Shown here: positions 52,280 to 61,878 of the stretch, piece after piece | Layout: every line of letters begins with the position of its first letter | How positions within the stretch are numbered: the stretch's first letter is position 1 | Assembly (NCBI GenBank): GCA_963667715.1 | Contig: OY763926.1 | Span: forward strand, 558,001-622,000 | Length of the DNA: 64,000 nucleotides | Origin: JAFGDI01 sp963667715 | Lineage (GTDB): Bacteria > Planctomycetota > Phycisphaerae > Sedimentisphaerales > SM23-30 | Direction: 5' to 3' | Program-made: the position numbers and the translations under genes | The notes under the pieces: generated by a model | Databases searched by the model: none | What the model was told of the DNA's origin: nothing | What the model saw: only the letters and a program-made list of their open reading frames with translations

Positions 52280-54838
52280 TCAGGTTGTCTGCGGCATCTC
52301 TTCAGATTCTTTAGCGTCTGAATCAGGGTCTTCTGTATCTTCATTGTCTACACCTTCAAAGTGCAGCTCCTTATCCAGTACAGATACCTTGATCTTACTC
52401 TTCTCGCCAAAGGTTCCCATCAGCAGCTGTTCGCTCAGCGGATCTTCAACATATCTTTCGATTGCACGACGCAGCGGACGAGCACCAAATTCTATATCGT
52501 ATCCCTTTTCGATCAGGAATTCCTGGGCATCGTTGCCAAGGATCAGGCTCAGACCTTTTTCTTCCAGTCTGCCAAATACCTTCGCCAGCTCGTACTTCAC
52601 AATTGTCTGTAGATCTTCGCGTCTCAGTGACTGGAACACGATCAGATCGTCCAGACGGTTAAGGAATTCCGGACGGAAGAATCTCTCTGCTTCTTTCTGC
52701 AGTACATCCTTCATCTTTTCGTAATTGGTCTCCGCATCGCGTTTACCAAAACCAAAGCCGGTTCCACCCTGATTCTTGATCAGGTCCGCTCCAACATTAC
52801 TTGTCATGATAAGGATCGTATTACGGAAGTCGATATGACGGCCGAAGCTGTCTGTCAAACGTCCTTCTTCCATTACCTGCAGCAGCATATTGGAAACATC
52901 GGTATGTGCTTTTTCAATTTCGTCTAAGAGCACAACTGAATATGGTCTGCGACGGATCTTCTCGGTTAGCTGACCGCCTTCTTCAAAGCCAACATAGCCC
53001 GGAGGGGCACCAACCAGTCTTGACACATTGTGCTTCTCCATGTATTCACTCATGTCCAGCTGGATCAATGCATCTTCATTGCCAAACAGGAACTCTGCCA
53101 ATGCGCGGGCCAGTAATGTCTTACCAACACCTGACGGACCGACAAAGATGAAACAGCCCATCGGACGTTTCGGATCTTTCAGACCGCTGCGACTTCTGCG
53201 AATACATTTCGATACTACCTTGATCGCTTCATCCTGGCTTACTACACGCTTGTGCAGCTCGTTTTCCAGTTCCAGCAGACGAGCAACTTCCTCTTTCTTC
53301 AATCTCGTCAGAGGTACGCCCGTTATCATACTGACAACTTCCGCGATTATTTCTTCATCTACCAGGCCAACAGATTCATTATTCTCTTCACGCCATTTCG
53401 TCTGAAGCTCTTCCTTCTTCTGCTGGATCTTCTGTGCTTCGTCACGAAGCAGGGCAGCTCGTTCATAATCGGCATTCTTCACCGACTCATCTTTTTCGAT
53501 CTGCAGTTTCTCGATCTCTTTTTCCAGTTCTGTAAGATCCGGCGGCTTGGTCATGGTTGCCAGCCTCACGCGAGCTCCTGCCTCATCGATAACGTCGATC
53601 GCCTTATCCGGCAGACAGCGACCCGTGATATAACGGCTTGACTGTTCTACCGCAGCTTCCAACGCCTCGTCTGTAATGCGTACTCTATGATGTGCTTCAT
53701 AGTTGTCACGCAGCCCCTTCAAGATCTGTAATGCCTGTGTCTTTGACGGCGGCTCTACCAGAATAGTCTGGAATCTACGCTCCAAAGCAGCATCTTTTTC
53801 AATATATTTACGATACTCATCCAGCGTCGTAGCACCAATACACTGTATCTCGCCGCGACTCAATGCCGGCTTCAATACATTAGATGCATCGATCGCACCT
53901 TCTGCTCCACCAGCTCCTACCAGAGTATGCAATTCGTCAATGAACAGGATAACGTTCTTGGCGCGTTTCACCTCGTTCATTACCGCTTTTATTCTTTCTT
54001 CAAACTGACCGCGATACTTGGTACCGGCAACCATCATCGCCAGATCGAGTACTACCAGCCTTCTGCCGGATAATATCTCTGGTACTTCATGGGCGATTAT
54101 TCGCTGGGCCAGACCTTCTACTATCGCTGTCTTTCCAACACCAGCCTCACCGATCAATACCGGATTATTCTTAGTGCGACGACACAATACCTGCAATACA
54201 CGTTCGATCTCGTGTGCACGTCCGATAACAGGGTCTAGCTGGCCCTGACGTGCAAGTTCGGTCAGGTCTCTGCCGAAACTGTCCAGGGCAGGGGTCTTGC
54301 TCTTAGCTGATTTCTGCGATGACATACCTTCACTGCCGCCGGTTGAGCCCATACCTTCTACACCGCTTGAGCTGTTATTATTTAGCTCCGCACTGTCAAG
54401 ACCTGCTCCCAGTAGGTTCAATACCTCTTCGCGAACCTTATCAAGCTTTAAGCCTAAGTTCATTAGTACCTGGGCCGCTACTCCTTCGCTTTCACGAAGC
54501 AGACCTAGCAGTAGGTGTTCTGTACCAACATAATTATGGTTTAAGGCTCGTGCCTCTTCTATTGCGTATTCTATAACTTTCTTGGCACGCGGGGTTTGCG
54601 GTAGCTTACCCATCGTCACCATATCTGGACCGCTCTTTACCAGCTTTTCGATCTCGAGTCTTACCTTGCGTAAATCAACATCAAGATTCTTCAGGACGTT
54701 TGCTCCCACGCCGCTGCCTTCACGTACCAGACCAAGCAGTATATGCTCGGTTCCGATATATTCGTGGTTGAACCTTTGTGCCTCCTGGTTGGCCAGGGCC
54801 ATGATCTTTCTGGCTCTGTCAGTAAATCTCTCAAACAT
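52280..54838 (-). CDS. clpC: ClpC-type AAA+ chaperone
   Basis: The 852-residue Clp/Hsp100 unfoldase feeds substrates to ClpP. It has two Clp_N repeats (residues 1-150, FTDRARKIMALANQEAQRFN and RAKKVIEYAIEEARALNHNY). AAA-1 has Walker A GEAGVGKT (230-237). The UVR-containing middle domain (EIEKLQIEKDESVKNADYER) marks ClpC rather than ClpB. AAA-2 has Walker A GPSGVGKT. An acidic tail follows (DNEDTEDPDSDAKESEEM). No clpP in the window. The ribosome site is GGAG. A GATACCC palindrome lies in the leader. Confidence 0.96.
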   Translation of the reverse strand: MFERFTDRARKIMALANQEAQRFNHEYIGTEHILLGLVREGSGVGANVLKNLDVDLRKVRLEIEKLVKSGPDMVTMGKLPQTPRAKKVIEYAIEEARALNHNYVGTEHLLLGLLRESEGVAAQVLMNLGLKLDKVREEVLNLLGAGLDSAELNNNSSSGVEGMGSTGGSEGMSSQKSAKSKTPALDSFGRDLTELARQGQLDPVIGRAHEIERVLQVLCRRTKNNPVLIGEAGVGKTAIVEGLAQRIIAHEVPEILSGRRLVVLDLAMMVAGTKYRGQFEERIKAVMNEVKRAKNVILFIDELHTLVGAGGAEGAIDASNVLKPALSRGEIQCIGATTLDEYRKYIEKDAALERRFQTILVEPPSKTQALQILKGLRDNYEAHHRVRITDEALEAAVEQSSRYITGRCLPDKAIDVIDEAGARVRLATMTKPPDLTELEKEIEKLQIEKDESVKNADYERAALLRDEAQKIQQKKEELQTKWREENNESVGLVDEEIIAEVVSMITGVPLTRLKKEEVARLLELENELHKRVVSQDEAIKVVSKCIRRSRSGLKDPKRPMGCFIFVGPSGVGKTLLARALAEFLFGNEDALIQLDMSEYMEKHNVSRLVGAPPGYVGFEEGGQLTEKIRRRPYSVVLLDEIEKAHTDVSNMLLQVMEEGRLTDSFGRHIDFRNTILIMTSNVGADLIKNQGGTGFGFGKRDAETNYEKMKDVLQKEAERFFRPEFLNRLDDLIVFQSLRREDLQTIVKYELAKVFGRLEEKGLSLILGNDAQEFLIEKGYDIEFGARPLRRAIERYVEDPLSEQLLMGTFGEKSKIKVSVLDKELHFEGVDNEDTEDPDSDAKESEEMPQTT

Positions 54839-54863
54839 TTCAATCTCCGATTACGTTGAGTTG

Positions 54864-54879
54864 ATACCCTTATGGGTAT
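54864..54879 (-). promoter_or_regulatory. Palindrome in the clpC leader
   Basis: ATACCC (54864-54869) and GGGTAT (54874-54879) with a 4-base centre; another ATACCC half-site occurs near 54887. It is 25 bases upstream of the start codon and about 13 bases before the ribosome site. It is neither a CIRCE nor a CtsR-type site, so either an operator for an unknown regulator or an mRNA hairpin. Confidence 0.45.
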
Positions 54880-55588
54880 TATCTTTATACCCGCCTATTA
54901 TCTCCATCCTTATTAATAACGATCGTTTTAGCGAGCTGTTATATTGGAAATAAGGATTATTCTGTCCTGAAATCACAGGCTGGTATGTAGTTTGATGACG
55001 TAAGTAGCTGTATTAAAATCGCTTATGCTGACAGGTAGCGGATACTACCTGCTCTTTTTTACAGCTCTTTCTATTCTTCTATTGCACCTTTCCGCAGGTT
55101 CGTTACCTGCTTTGTCTGCCTATCTAATTCTATACGTTCTTGCCTAAATTATCAAGTGATTGTAATACAATACTTTGTGACAATTATGGGCGGTCCTGTT
55201 TGGCGAGGGCCGGCATAGTTAAATCTCTCAACTCTCACTCAGGTATTAGTATCGGCAAAAAACTCTGACTGGTTTGGCAGTAATTGTAACAATATGATTT
55301 TTTTTAACCTCTTATCACTTAACAGCGGTTTTTCTTCTTTGCTAAGCCGTTATGTTAATATTTTTTTACCTCAATCAATCAATGGTAAGCCCAATGTGTT
55401 AACTTAGAATGATTATATGTACTGTGGTAAGGTTATATCAATTACAGAATATAAATATTATTGCTAATCTGGGCAGTTCGGTTGATTTAGGTAAAACTGA
55501 ATAATACAGTTAAGTAACTATGTATACGGACAGATAATTATATAGCGAGATAGCAATTAATAAGGTAAAGGAGAGAGCTTAACTCGCT
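54880..55588. other. Divergent region between clpC and the pilus operon
   Basis: About 700 bases without a convincing gene. At 55032-55057 is a hairpin CAGGTAG-CGGATA-CTACCTG with CTCTTTTTT, a plus-strand intrinsic terminator in shape. Either a small transcript ends there or it attenuates transcription into the pilus operon. Promoters for both sides must lie here. Confidence 0.5.
55032..55061 (+). terminator. Stand-alone terminator hairpin
   Basis: A 7-bp perfect stem CAGGTAG/CTACCTG, 6-base loop, then CTCTTTTTT. It ends no visible gene on the plus strand, suggesting a short unannotated transcript. Confidence 0.6.
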
Positions 55589-55621
55589 ATGACTACCAAC
55601 AGCAACGGCAAAGCGATATGA
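55589..55621 (+). CDS. Possible 10-codon leader peptide before pilM
   Basis: ATG at 55589 reads MTTNSNGKAI and its TGA (55619-55621) overlaps the pilM ATG as ATGA. AAGGAG lies about 15 bases upstream, longer than usual. pilM has no ribosome site of its own, so coupling through this small frame is plausible. Could be chance. Confidence 0.35.
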   Translation: MTTNSNGKAI

Positions 55622-56532
55622 ATTTATTTACTAGAAAACAAAATCCTATTGGCATCGATTTCGGCCGATCTAGCTTGAAACTCCTTCAGCTTTCCGCTGG
55701 TGATAAGGAATATATAGCTGATAAAATGCCGGTTCCTATCGAAGTACAGGATGATGCTCAGGCTTACGGCCAATGGGCTGCCAAGGCTATCAAGGATATG
55801 ATGACCCGCACCCATTTCAAAGGTCATCAGGTTAAAAGCAGCCTGGGGGCTGGCCAGGTTCAAACCTGCCATCTCAGACTCGATAAAATGGACCCCGCCC
55901 AGCTGGAACAGGTTGTTCGTTTTGAAGTGCAGGAAAAACTACCTTTCCCTATCGAAAATGCCATGGTCAGACATCTTGTTGCTGGTGAAATATTCGACAG
56001 TAGAGACAACTGTGCCAAGCTGGAGATTATCGTATTGGCTGTTAGTGCTAAAAATATGTTCCATCATATCAAATGCCTCGAAAGCTGTAAGTTTGAAGTT
56101 GACAGTGTCAGCGTACCGGCCCTGGTTATTCCTCAGGCCTATAGCCATTCAAAATTCTCCGATGAAGATCGCGTCCTTTATGTCGATCTGGGCTGCAGCT
56201 CTGCATGGGCCGTTATTACTCACGGCAGTGAAATGAAATTCTGCAGAAATATTGAATCTGCTTATACGCGTGATAATAAACATCATCTTGATCCGAACAT
56301 TATGCTTGAAGAGATCAGAGCTTGTATCAGATATCACGATATGCTTTGGGAAACCACTCCGGTTAATAAAATATTATTCACCGGCGGATATTGCGTAAAC
56401 GAACAACTAATAAATGAGTTTGTCAAGCGAATTGGCCTTGATGACAGGCCCGGACATCTGCCGATTGATTTCGCCGGTGATATGAAACCGGATACTCAGT
56501 GGGCGATAGCATATGGGGTAACTCAACTATGA
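55618..56532 (+). CDS. pilM: Type IV pilus assembly protein PilM-like
   Basis: The 304-residue actin-fold ATPase-like protein PilM sits on the cytoplasmic side and binds PilN. GIDFGRSSLKLLQLS at the start, VRFEVQEKLPFPIENA, VLYVDLGCSSAWAVI and ILFTGGYCV are the family landmarks. It is shorter than typical PilM (about 350), lacking some peripheral segments. It opens the pilus operon; its stop overlaps pilN by four bases (ATGA). No Shine-Dalgarno sequence is seen directly upstream. Confidence 0.88.
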   Translation: MNLFTRKQNPIGIDFGRSSLKLLQLSAGDKEYIADKMPVPIEVQDDAQAYGQWAAKAIKDMMTRTHFKGHQVKSSLGAGQVQTCHLRLDKMDPAQLEQVVRFEVQEKLPFPIENAMVRHLVAGEIFDSRDNCAKLEIIVLAVSAKNMFHHIKCLESCKFEVDSVSVPALVIPQAYSHSKFSDEDRVLYVDLGCSSAWAVITHGSEMKFCRNIESAYTRDNKHHLDPNIMLEEIRACIRYHDMLWETTPVNKILFTGGYCVNEQLINEFVKRIGLDDRPGHLPIDFAGDMKPDTQWAIAYGVTQL

Positions 56533-57233
56533 AAGACAATCTGAATTTTTTACCGGAAGACTATTTGCAGAAAAAAGCTCAACAGCGAACTAACATTATC
56601 TGTCTGATATTGTTTGTCGTTGTTATATCCTCTGTCGCTGCCGGATGGTTCCTCACCGAAAGCCGTCGCAAGATAATGGTCAGACAGCAGGGCGAAATGG
56701 CCGAAAAAATGGCACTTGCCAGCGACTCGCTCAAAAAGCTCGAAGAGCTCGAAAAGAAACGCTCTAAAATGGAAGATAAAGCGCAGCTCAGTGCTATGCT
56801 CACCGAGGCGATTCCTCGTTCTCTGCTCCTGGCGACTATAACCAATAACCTCCCGCAAGGCGTGTCATTGGTTAGCTATGAACTTAATAGCAAGGAAATA
56901 AAATCTGCTCCTAAACCGGTTGTCAAAGCCAAGACTGTTAAGTATAAGAAAAAGAGCAAAGTGCCGGTGGAGCCAAAGATCGAGGCTAAAAAGTTCCAGA
57001 CTGAAATAGAGTTCGTCGGGATAGCCGGAAATGACCTGGAGGTCGCAAAACTTATCTCCGATCTCAGTAAGTCGCATCTTATGTCTAATGTCTACCTGAA
57101 ATATTCAGAAGAGTTTCAAAAGGACAATATGTATTATAAACGCTTCGAAATATCTGCTGTTATGGGCCCTGAAATTCGTGCCAGTGAAGAAGATGTAATG
57201 TGGGCTCGCGATCAGCATATTAAAAGTTATTGA
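56529..57233 (+). CDS. pilN: Type IV pilus assembly protein PilN-like
   Basis: The 234-residue bitopic protein has a short cytoplasmic start NLNFLPEDYLQKK, which carries the PilM-binding motif (INLLP-like), a membrane helix (ICLILFVVVISSVAAGWFL), a coiled coil, and a ferredoxin-like periplasmic domain. Positively charged stretches (KTVKYKKKSKVPVEPKIEAK) are unusual in the middle. ATG 56529 overlaps the pilM stop; a longer frame from 56499 is rejected. Followed by pilO. Confidence 0.85.
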   Translation: MKDNLNFLPEDYLQKKAQQRTNIICLILFVVVISSVAAGWFLTESRRKIMVRQQGEMAEKMALASDSLKKLEELEKKRSKMEDKAQLSAMLTEAIPRSLLLATITNNLPQGVSLVSYELNSKEIKSAPKPVVKAKTVKYKKKSKVPVEPKIEAKKFQTEIEFVGIAGNDLEVAKLISDLSKSHLMSNVYLKYSEEFQKDNMYYKRFEISAVMGPEIRASEEDVMWARDQHIKSY

Positions 57234-57290
57234 TTTTCGATCAACTGCTCTTTGGACAGTTGAATATATAGTTTACAGGAGATTTTGGTT

Positions 57291-57827
57291 ATGAAATTTG
57301 GAATTAGAGAATTGCTGTTCTTAGGATTACTCGCCGCTATTCCGGTTGGGTCCTATTTCTGGATATTCAAACCAGCTAACGAAAACTGGATTGAACATAA
57401 ACAACAATACAGTGAACAGGCTCAGAAACTCAACGAGCTTACCACCGCTTTACAGAAGATCGACAACCTCAATGCTGAAATTGATAATCTCGCAAAGGCT
57501 GTAGAGTTCTTCGAGAGCAAGCTCCCCGCCCAGCATGAAATTCATAAGGTACTCGAGGATGTCACTCACATAACCGAGAAACAGCAGCTCGAAACTCGAC
57601 TGTTCAAAACTGGTAAGACTAAACCCTTCTCACTTTATAATGAGCAGCCTATCGAAATGGAGCTCTACGGCAGCTTTGAATCCTTCTATCAGTTCCTGCT
57701 GGAAGTTGAACAAATGCCGCGTATTACCAAAATAAGTGAAATGGAAATTGAAAAAGATAATTCAGTACCAGGTGCGATGACTGTTAAATTCGTACTCAGT
57801 ATTTTTTATGACAATAAACATTCTTAA
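57291..57827 (+). CDS. pilO: Type IV pilus assembly protein PilO-like
   Basis: The 178-residue bitopic protein has an N-terminal membrane helix (LLFLGLLAAIPVGSYFWIF), a coiled coil (QKLNELTTALQKIDNLNAEI), and a PilO-type domain with LYGSFESFYQFLLEVEQMPR, the usual end motif. It pairs with PilN to form the alignment complex. AGGAG precedes ATG 57291 by 8 bases. Its stop codon (57825-57827) lies on the first bases of a family B repeat. Confidence 0.9.
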   Translation: MKFGIRELLFLGLLAAIPVGSYFWIFKPANENWIEHKQQYSEQAQKLNELTTALQKIDNLNAEIDNLAKAVEFFESKLPAQHEIHKVLEDVTHITEKQQLETRLFKTGKTKPFSLYNEQPIEMELYGSFESFYQFLLEVEQMPRITKISEMEIEKDNSVPGAMTVKFVLSIFYDNKHS

Positions 57828-57990
57828 GGATACCTCTGAAAATTGCTTTTGAGGCGAAAACGAGGATTGATTTTTACTGACAAGGAACGAAGAACCGGGC
57901 ATATTGGTGAATATTTACGGTTTTTCGTGACGCAGCTCAGGAAAAATCAAGACCGTTTGCAGCCCAGAATGAATTTTTAGAGGTGCCCTT
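57826..57990. repeat. Family B repeat, copy 2 (165 bp)
   Basis: The ends AAGGATACCTCTGAAAATT and AATTTTTAGAGGTGCCCTT are 19-bp inverted repeats with three mismatches. The body is nearly the same as copy 1 at 7515. The centre has TGAATA where copy 1 has an 18-bp palindrome. It overlaps the pilO stop and fills the gap to pilP. Confidence 0.82.
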
Positions 57991-58079
57991 AGTAATCGAT
58001 GTTTATTCCTGATACATTATCCTGCTAGGGCAGTGCTGATTATTATGCCGCTTCAACGGCTGAAATAAAGGATAAGAAA

Positions 58080-58715
58080 ATGAATTTTTTTGATGAAAAT
58101 ATCGAAGAGCAAAATCCTGATGAACCTCAAGTGACTAACGAAGAGGTCGGTCTCGACGCTGTTATTACCGAAGATGATAATACCGCCTACACTATTACCT
58201 CACGTAATAGTAGCAGAAACACATATATCCTGCTTGGCGTATGTCTGCTCGCTATTGTCGGCGTATGGTTTGCCGGCTTTGCTCATAAGCATGAAGAACA
58301 GGACAAAAAGAAAAGCTCAGCGTCTAAGCTCGATGTTGTGCTTGCCAGGCTCGTTGGTATCAAAAACACTGGTGATAGTCAGGACCTGGTAAATGCCTTT
58401 TATGAGCTGCCTGGTGCCAAGCAGGTAAAACTCGATGAGCTTAATAAAAATCCGTTTATCCTTGAGCAAAAAGTTGAAGAGCAGGATCAGGCTCCTGTCG
58501 TAAAGATTATTGATCGTCAGAAAGTACTTGCCGCGGAAATCCAGTCGCTCAGACTCGGCTCCATTATGCAGCGTTCCAACGGCAGTATTTGTCTTATCAA
58601 TGGTGTTGTATATAAAGTAGGTGATAAAGTCACCGACTCTTTCATAATAAAAGAAATTAAAGTCGATTCCGTTATCCTGGAGGCTGAGGATTGGGAGTGC
58701 GAACTGGAAATGTAA
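58080..58715 (+). CDS. PilP/GspC-like pilus assembly protein
   Basis: The 211-residue protein has an acidic cytoplasmic start, a membrane helix (TYILLGVCLLAIVGVWFAGF), a flexible segment, and a small C-terminal beta domain (GSIMQRSNGSICLINGVVYK, VGDKVTDSFIIKEIKVDSVI) of the PilP/GspC HR type. These connect the inner-membrane complex with the secretin. Position between pilO and pilB supports this. No lipobox is seen, unlike classic PilP. AAGGAT precedes ATG 58080. Confidence 0.75.
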   Translation: MNFFDENIEEQNPDEPQVTNEEVGLDAVITEDDNTAYTITSRNSSRNTYILLGVCLLAIVGVWFAGFAHKHEEQDKKKSSASKLDVVLARLVGIKNTGDSQDLVNAFYELPGAKQVKLDELNKNPFILEQKVEEQDQAPVVKIIDRQKVLAAEIQSLRLGSIMQRSNGSICLINGVVYKVGDKVTDSFIIKEIKVDSVILEAEDWECELEM

Positions 58716-58784
58716 TTCTATCCGGCAGGGGAGGACAGTGTGCCGTGATCTGACAATCTAGTGAATATTAGCAGGGCAGTGTAA

Positions 58785-60608
58785 ATGTTCAATAAGAATC
58801 AAAACGAGAACCCATCTGCGGATGTTGATGATAAGTCAATTGCAGATGGTGACAATTTAACAGAGACCAACCCGGTTCCCGCTTCGGTACCGATCCCGGA
58901 ACCGGTGCAGGCCGCCACCGTCGATGAAAGGCTTTGCGTTAAAGCTGCTATCGATGGTAAGGTGCTCGCTCAGGCCAAAAGCCTACATGAAAAACAGCCG
59001 CGTAAAAAACTCGGGCAGATTCTGCTCGAAATGGGCGCTGTTAGCGAGGAAATGTTGCAAAGCTGTCTGGCTGAACAGTATAACCTGCCCTTTGTCGAGC
59101 TGTCGGCCGAGATGATCAAGCCGCGGGTTATGGCTGTCCTGGATGTAGCTTTTATCGATCAGCATAATGTTATGCCGTTTGATGTGGTTGATGGCTGGCT
59201 GTATGTCGCTATGGCTGACCCGACCGATATTTTCCTGCAGGATGAAATACAGAAAAAGTCTGGTAAGCCGCTGAAAGTACATGTTTGTACTGTTAAGGCG
59301 ATTAAGGATATTCTTGCCCTGGCCAACAGATCTGAAAGTGGCTCTGGCTTCCAGGTTGACAAAATAATTGATGATATTGACGCTGAGTCTGTTGAGGTTG
59401 TTGAGACCGAAGAAGAGGATCTCGCCGAACTCGAACAGGCCGCTGGTGATTCACCTATTATTAAATTCGTGAATTACCTCATCCTCAATGCGATCCGGGA
59501 AGGAGCCTCGGATATTCACATTGAGCCTGGCGATAAAAAATTAAAGGTGCGATATCGTATCGACGGCGTATTGTTTGAAATTATCTCGCCTCCGCACAGT
59601 ATGTTCGGAGCGGTTATTTCGCGTATTAAAATTATGTCGAACCTCGATATTGCTGAGCGGCGTGTGCCGCAGGATGGTCGTATGAGAGTCGTTATTGACG
59701 ACAGGAATATTGACATGAGAGTCTCGACCCTGCCAACTGTTCACGGCGAAAAAGTCGTTATCCGTGTTCTTGATGGTGCCAGTGCTGCCCGTACTCTGGA
59801 CGATCTTGATATGGACGAAGACAATCTCGTTATACTCAAAAGCCAGGTCAATCGCCCCCACGGCATTATCCTCGTTACCGGGCCTACCGGTTCTGGTAAA
59901 AGTACCACTCTTTATGCAGTACTTCGCTCACTCGATCGTGGTACTATGAACATCTCTACCGTTGAAGATCCCGTAGAATATCAGCTCGACGGCATAAATC
60001 AGGTACAGGTTCATGACAAGATCGGTATGTCTTTCGCCGCCGCTCTACGCTCGCTGCTCAGACAGGACCCAGACGTTGTTATGGTTGGCGAAATTCGTGA
60101 CCAGGAAACCGCCAGAATTGCGATCCAGGCATCCCTTACCGGTCACCTGGTTCTGTCTACTCTACATACCAATGACGCTCCTAGCAGTATTACCCGTCTG
60201 ATAAATATTGGTATCGAGCCGTTCCTTATCTCTGCTTCGCTCAATGCCATTCTTGCCCAGCGCCTTGTTCGTCGTATCTGTAAAAACTGCCGCTCTGAAG
60301 TTGAACTGCCACCCGAACAGGCCATGTTCATTCAGGCCCATGGCATAAATGCTGACAAGGCATTTACTGGTGCTGGCTGTGATAAATGCAGACATACCGG
60401 CTATCTTGGCCGTGTTGGTATTTACGAACTGCTTGCTATCGATGATGTATATCGTGATATTATTACTAAAAATCCAAATGTTACCGAGCTACGCCGTCTT
60501 TGTAATGAACGCGGTATGATCTCTCTGCGCGGCAGTGGCCTGCTCAAGGTAAAATCTGGTATTACAACTGTTGATGAAGTTATGCGTGTGACTATTGACG
60601 CTGTTTAA
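58785..60608 (+). CDS. pilB: Type IV pilus extension ATPase PilB/GspE
   Basis: The 607-residue hexameric ATPase has an acidic leader of 45 residues and an MshEN domain (about 75-170, KKLGQILLEMGAVSEEMLQS). The ATPase core has Walker A GPTGSGKS (366-373), the Asp box (DIHIEPGDK), the GEIRDQETA Walker B region, and the His box. A four-cysteine zinc motif follows (CKNC...CDKC). It powers pilus polymerisation. The MshEN domain binds c-di-GMP in several relatives. Confidence 0.95.
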   Translation: MFNKNQNENPSADVDDKSIADGDNLTETNPVPASVPIPEPVQAATVDERLCVKAAIDGKVLAQAKSLHEKQPRKKLGQILLEMGAVSEEMLQSCLAEQYNLPFVELSAEMIKPRVMAVLDVAFIDQHNVMPFDVVDGWLYVAMADPTDIFLQDEIQKKSGKPLKVHVCTVKAIKDILALANRSESGSGFQVDKIIDDIDAESVEVVETEEEDLAELEQAAGDSPIIKFVNYLILNAIREGASDIHIEPGDKKLKVRYRIDGVLFEIISPPHSMFGAVISRIKIMSNLDIAERRVPQDGRMRVVIDDRNIDMRVSTLPTVHGEKVVIRVLDGASAARTLDDLDMDEDNLVILKSQVNRPHGIILVTGPTGSGKSTTLYAVLRSLDRGTMNISTVEDPVEYQLDGINQVQVHDKIGMSFAAALRSLLRQDPDVVMVGEIRDQETARIAIQASLTGHLVLSTLHTNDAPSSITRLINIGIEPFLISASLNAILAQRLVRRICKNCRSEVELPPEQAMFIQAHGINADKAFTGAGCDKCRHTGYLGRVGIYELLAIDDVYRDIITKNPNVTELRRLCNERGMISLRGSGLLKVKSGITTVDEVMRVTIDAV

Positions 60609-60657
60609 TGTTTTTTACCGGCCGCTAACAGGCCGAATATGATATGGAGTATATATA

Positions 60658-61716
60658 ATGACTCAGTTACAGGATATTTTGATACTGGCTTTGGAAAATA
60701 AGATCTCTGATATTCATATCATGCGAGGCTCGCAGCCTTTGCTCAGAAAGAATACTATTATCGATGAAGCTGACTTCCCCGTTGTAACTGCCGAGTCTGC
60801 CGAGGCTATGCTCAAAGAGATAATCTCTGAAGAGCGTTTCGCAGAGTTCGAAAAGAAAAGAGACCTCGACTTCTCTACCGAAGTGCCCGGCAAGGGACGT
60901 TTCCGTGTTAATGCCCATTATCAGCGTGAAAGCATTGCGATCGCCTTCCGTTCTATTTCTGATAAGGTCCCGCCCCTTGAGAGCCTGAACCTACCCGACG
61001 CCGTTGAAAAGCTCGTCGATCTGCCTCGTGGCCTGGTTCTCGTCACTGGCGATACTGGTTCTGGTAAAAGTACTACCATGGCCGCCATTATCAATGAAAT
61101 GAATAAGAAATACCGCAAGCATATCATTACCCTCGAAGATCCGATCGAATATATGCTTGAGAGTAATCAGTGTGCTATCGAACAGCGTGAGATCGGCAGC
61201 GACTGCCCGAATTTCGCCTCCGGCCTCCGCCATGCCCTGCGTCAGGACCCGGATGTTATACTTGTAGGTGAAATGCGAGATCTTGAAACTACTTCTTCTG
61301 CTATTACCGCCGCCGAAACTGGTCACCTGGTATTCAGTACCCTGCATACTATGAGTGCCTCCCAGACTATCGAACGTATTATCGATATCTACCCTAGCGG
61401 CCAGCAGAATCAGATCCGTTCCATGCTTGCCAATACTCTTCAGGCTGTTGTCAGTCAGGTACTATTCCGCCGCATCGACCAGCCTGGTATGATGCCTGGT
61501 GTCGAAGTTCTGCTCTGTACTCCTGCGGTTCGTAACTGTATCCGTGAAAACCGCATTTTTGAAATACCAAATATTATTGAAACCTCGCGTACCATTGGTA
61601 TGCAGACTCGTGACTTCTGTATTGCCCAGCTTTGTATCAATGGCAATATCGACCGGGCCGAAGGTCTCAGTCACGCCGCTCACCCTGAAAAGATCAGACA
61701 GGTGCTCGGTAAATAA
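60658..61716 (+). CDS. pilT: Type IV pilus retraction ATPase PilT
   Basis: The 352-residue ATPase has Walker A GDTGSGKS (131-138), GEMRDLETTSSAITAAETGH, and the PilT-like end motif TPAVRNCIRENRIFEIPNII. It powers pilus retraction for twitching or DNA uptake. GGAG precedes ATG 60658. It follows pilB by 49 bases. Confidence 0.95.
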   Translation: MTQLQDILILALENKISDIHIMRGSQPLLRKNTIIDEADFPVVTAESAEAMLKEIISEERFAEFEKKRDLDFSTEVPGKGRFRVNAHYQRESIAIAFRSISDKVPPLESLNLPDAVEKLVDLPRGLVLVTGDTGSGKSTTMAAIINEMNKKYRKHIITLEDPIEYMLESNQCAIEQREIGSDCPNFASGLRHALRQDPDVILVGEMRDLETTSSAITAAETGHLVFSTLHTMSASQTIERIIDIYPSGQQNQIRSMLANTLQAVVSQVLFRRIDQPGMMPGVEVLLCTPAVRNCIRENRIFEIPNIIETSRTIGMQTRDFCIAQLCINGNIDRAEGLSHAAHPEKIRQVLGK

Positions 61717-61727
61717 CAATAGTAACG

Positions 61728-61806
61728 GTTATTGTAAATTAGTTTCGAGCGAAGCGAGAATCATCAGCTTGTTACTTTTTACATGTTACTTGTTACTAAC
61801 AATTTA
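61728..61806. repeat. Family D remnant between pilT and pilC
   Basis: TTTCGAGCGAAGCGAGAA hairpin, then CAGCTTGTTAC and repeated TTACTTGTTACTAAC. It matches the internal hairpin-tail part of family D. The hairpin again differs in sequence from most other copies. Confidence 0.55.
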
Positions 61807-61878
61807 ATACAAGATAATTTTTAGTATCTTATGCTGTAAACTATAAAGATACATCTTTGCTTCGGCAGGGAGATATAA

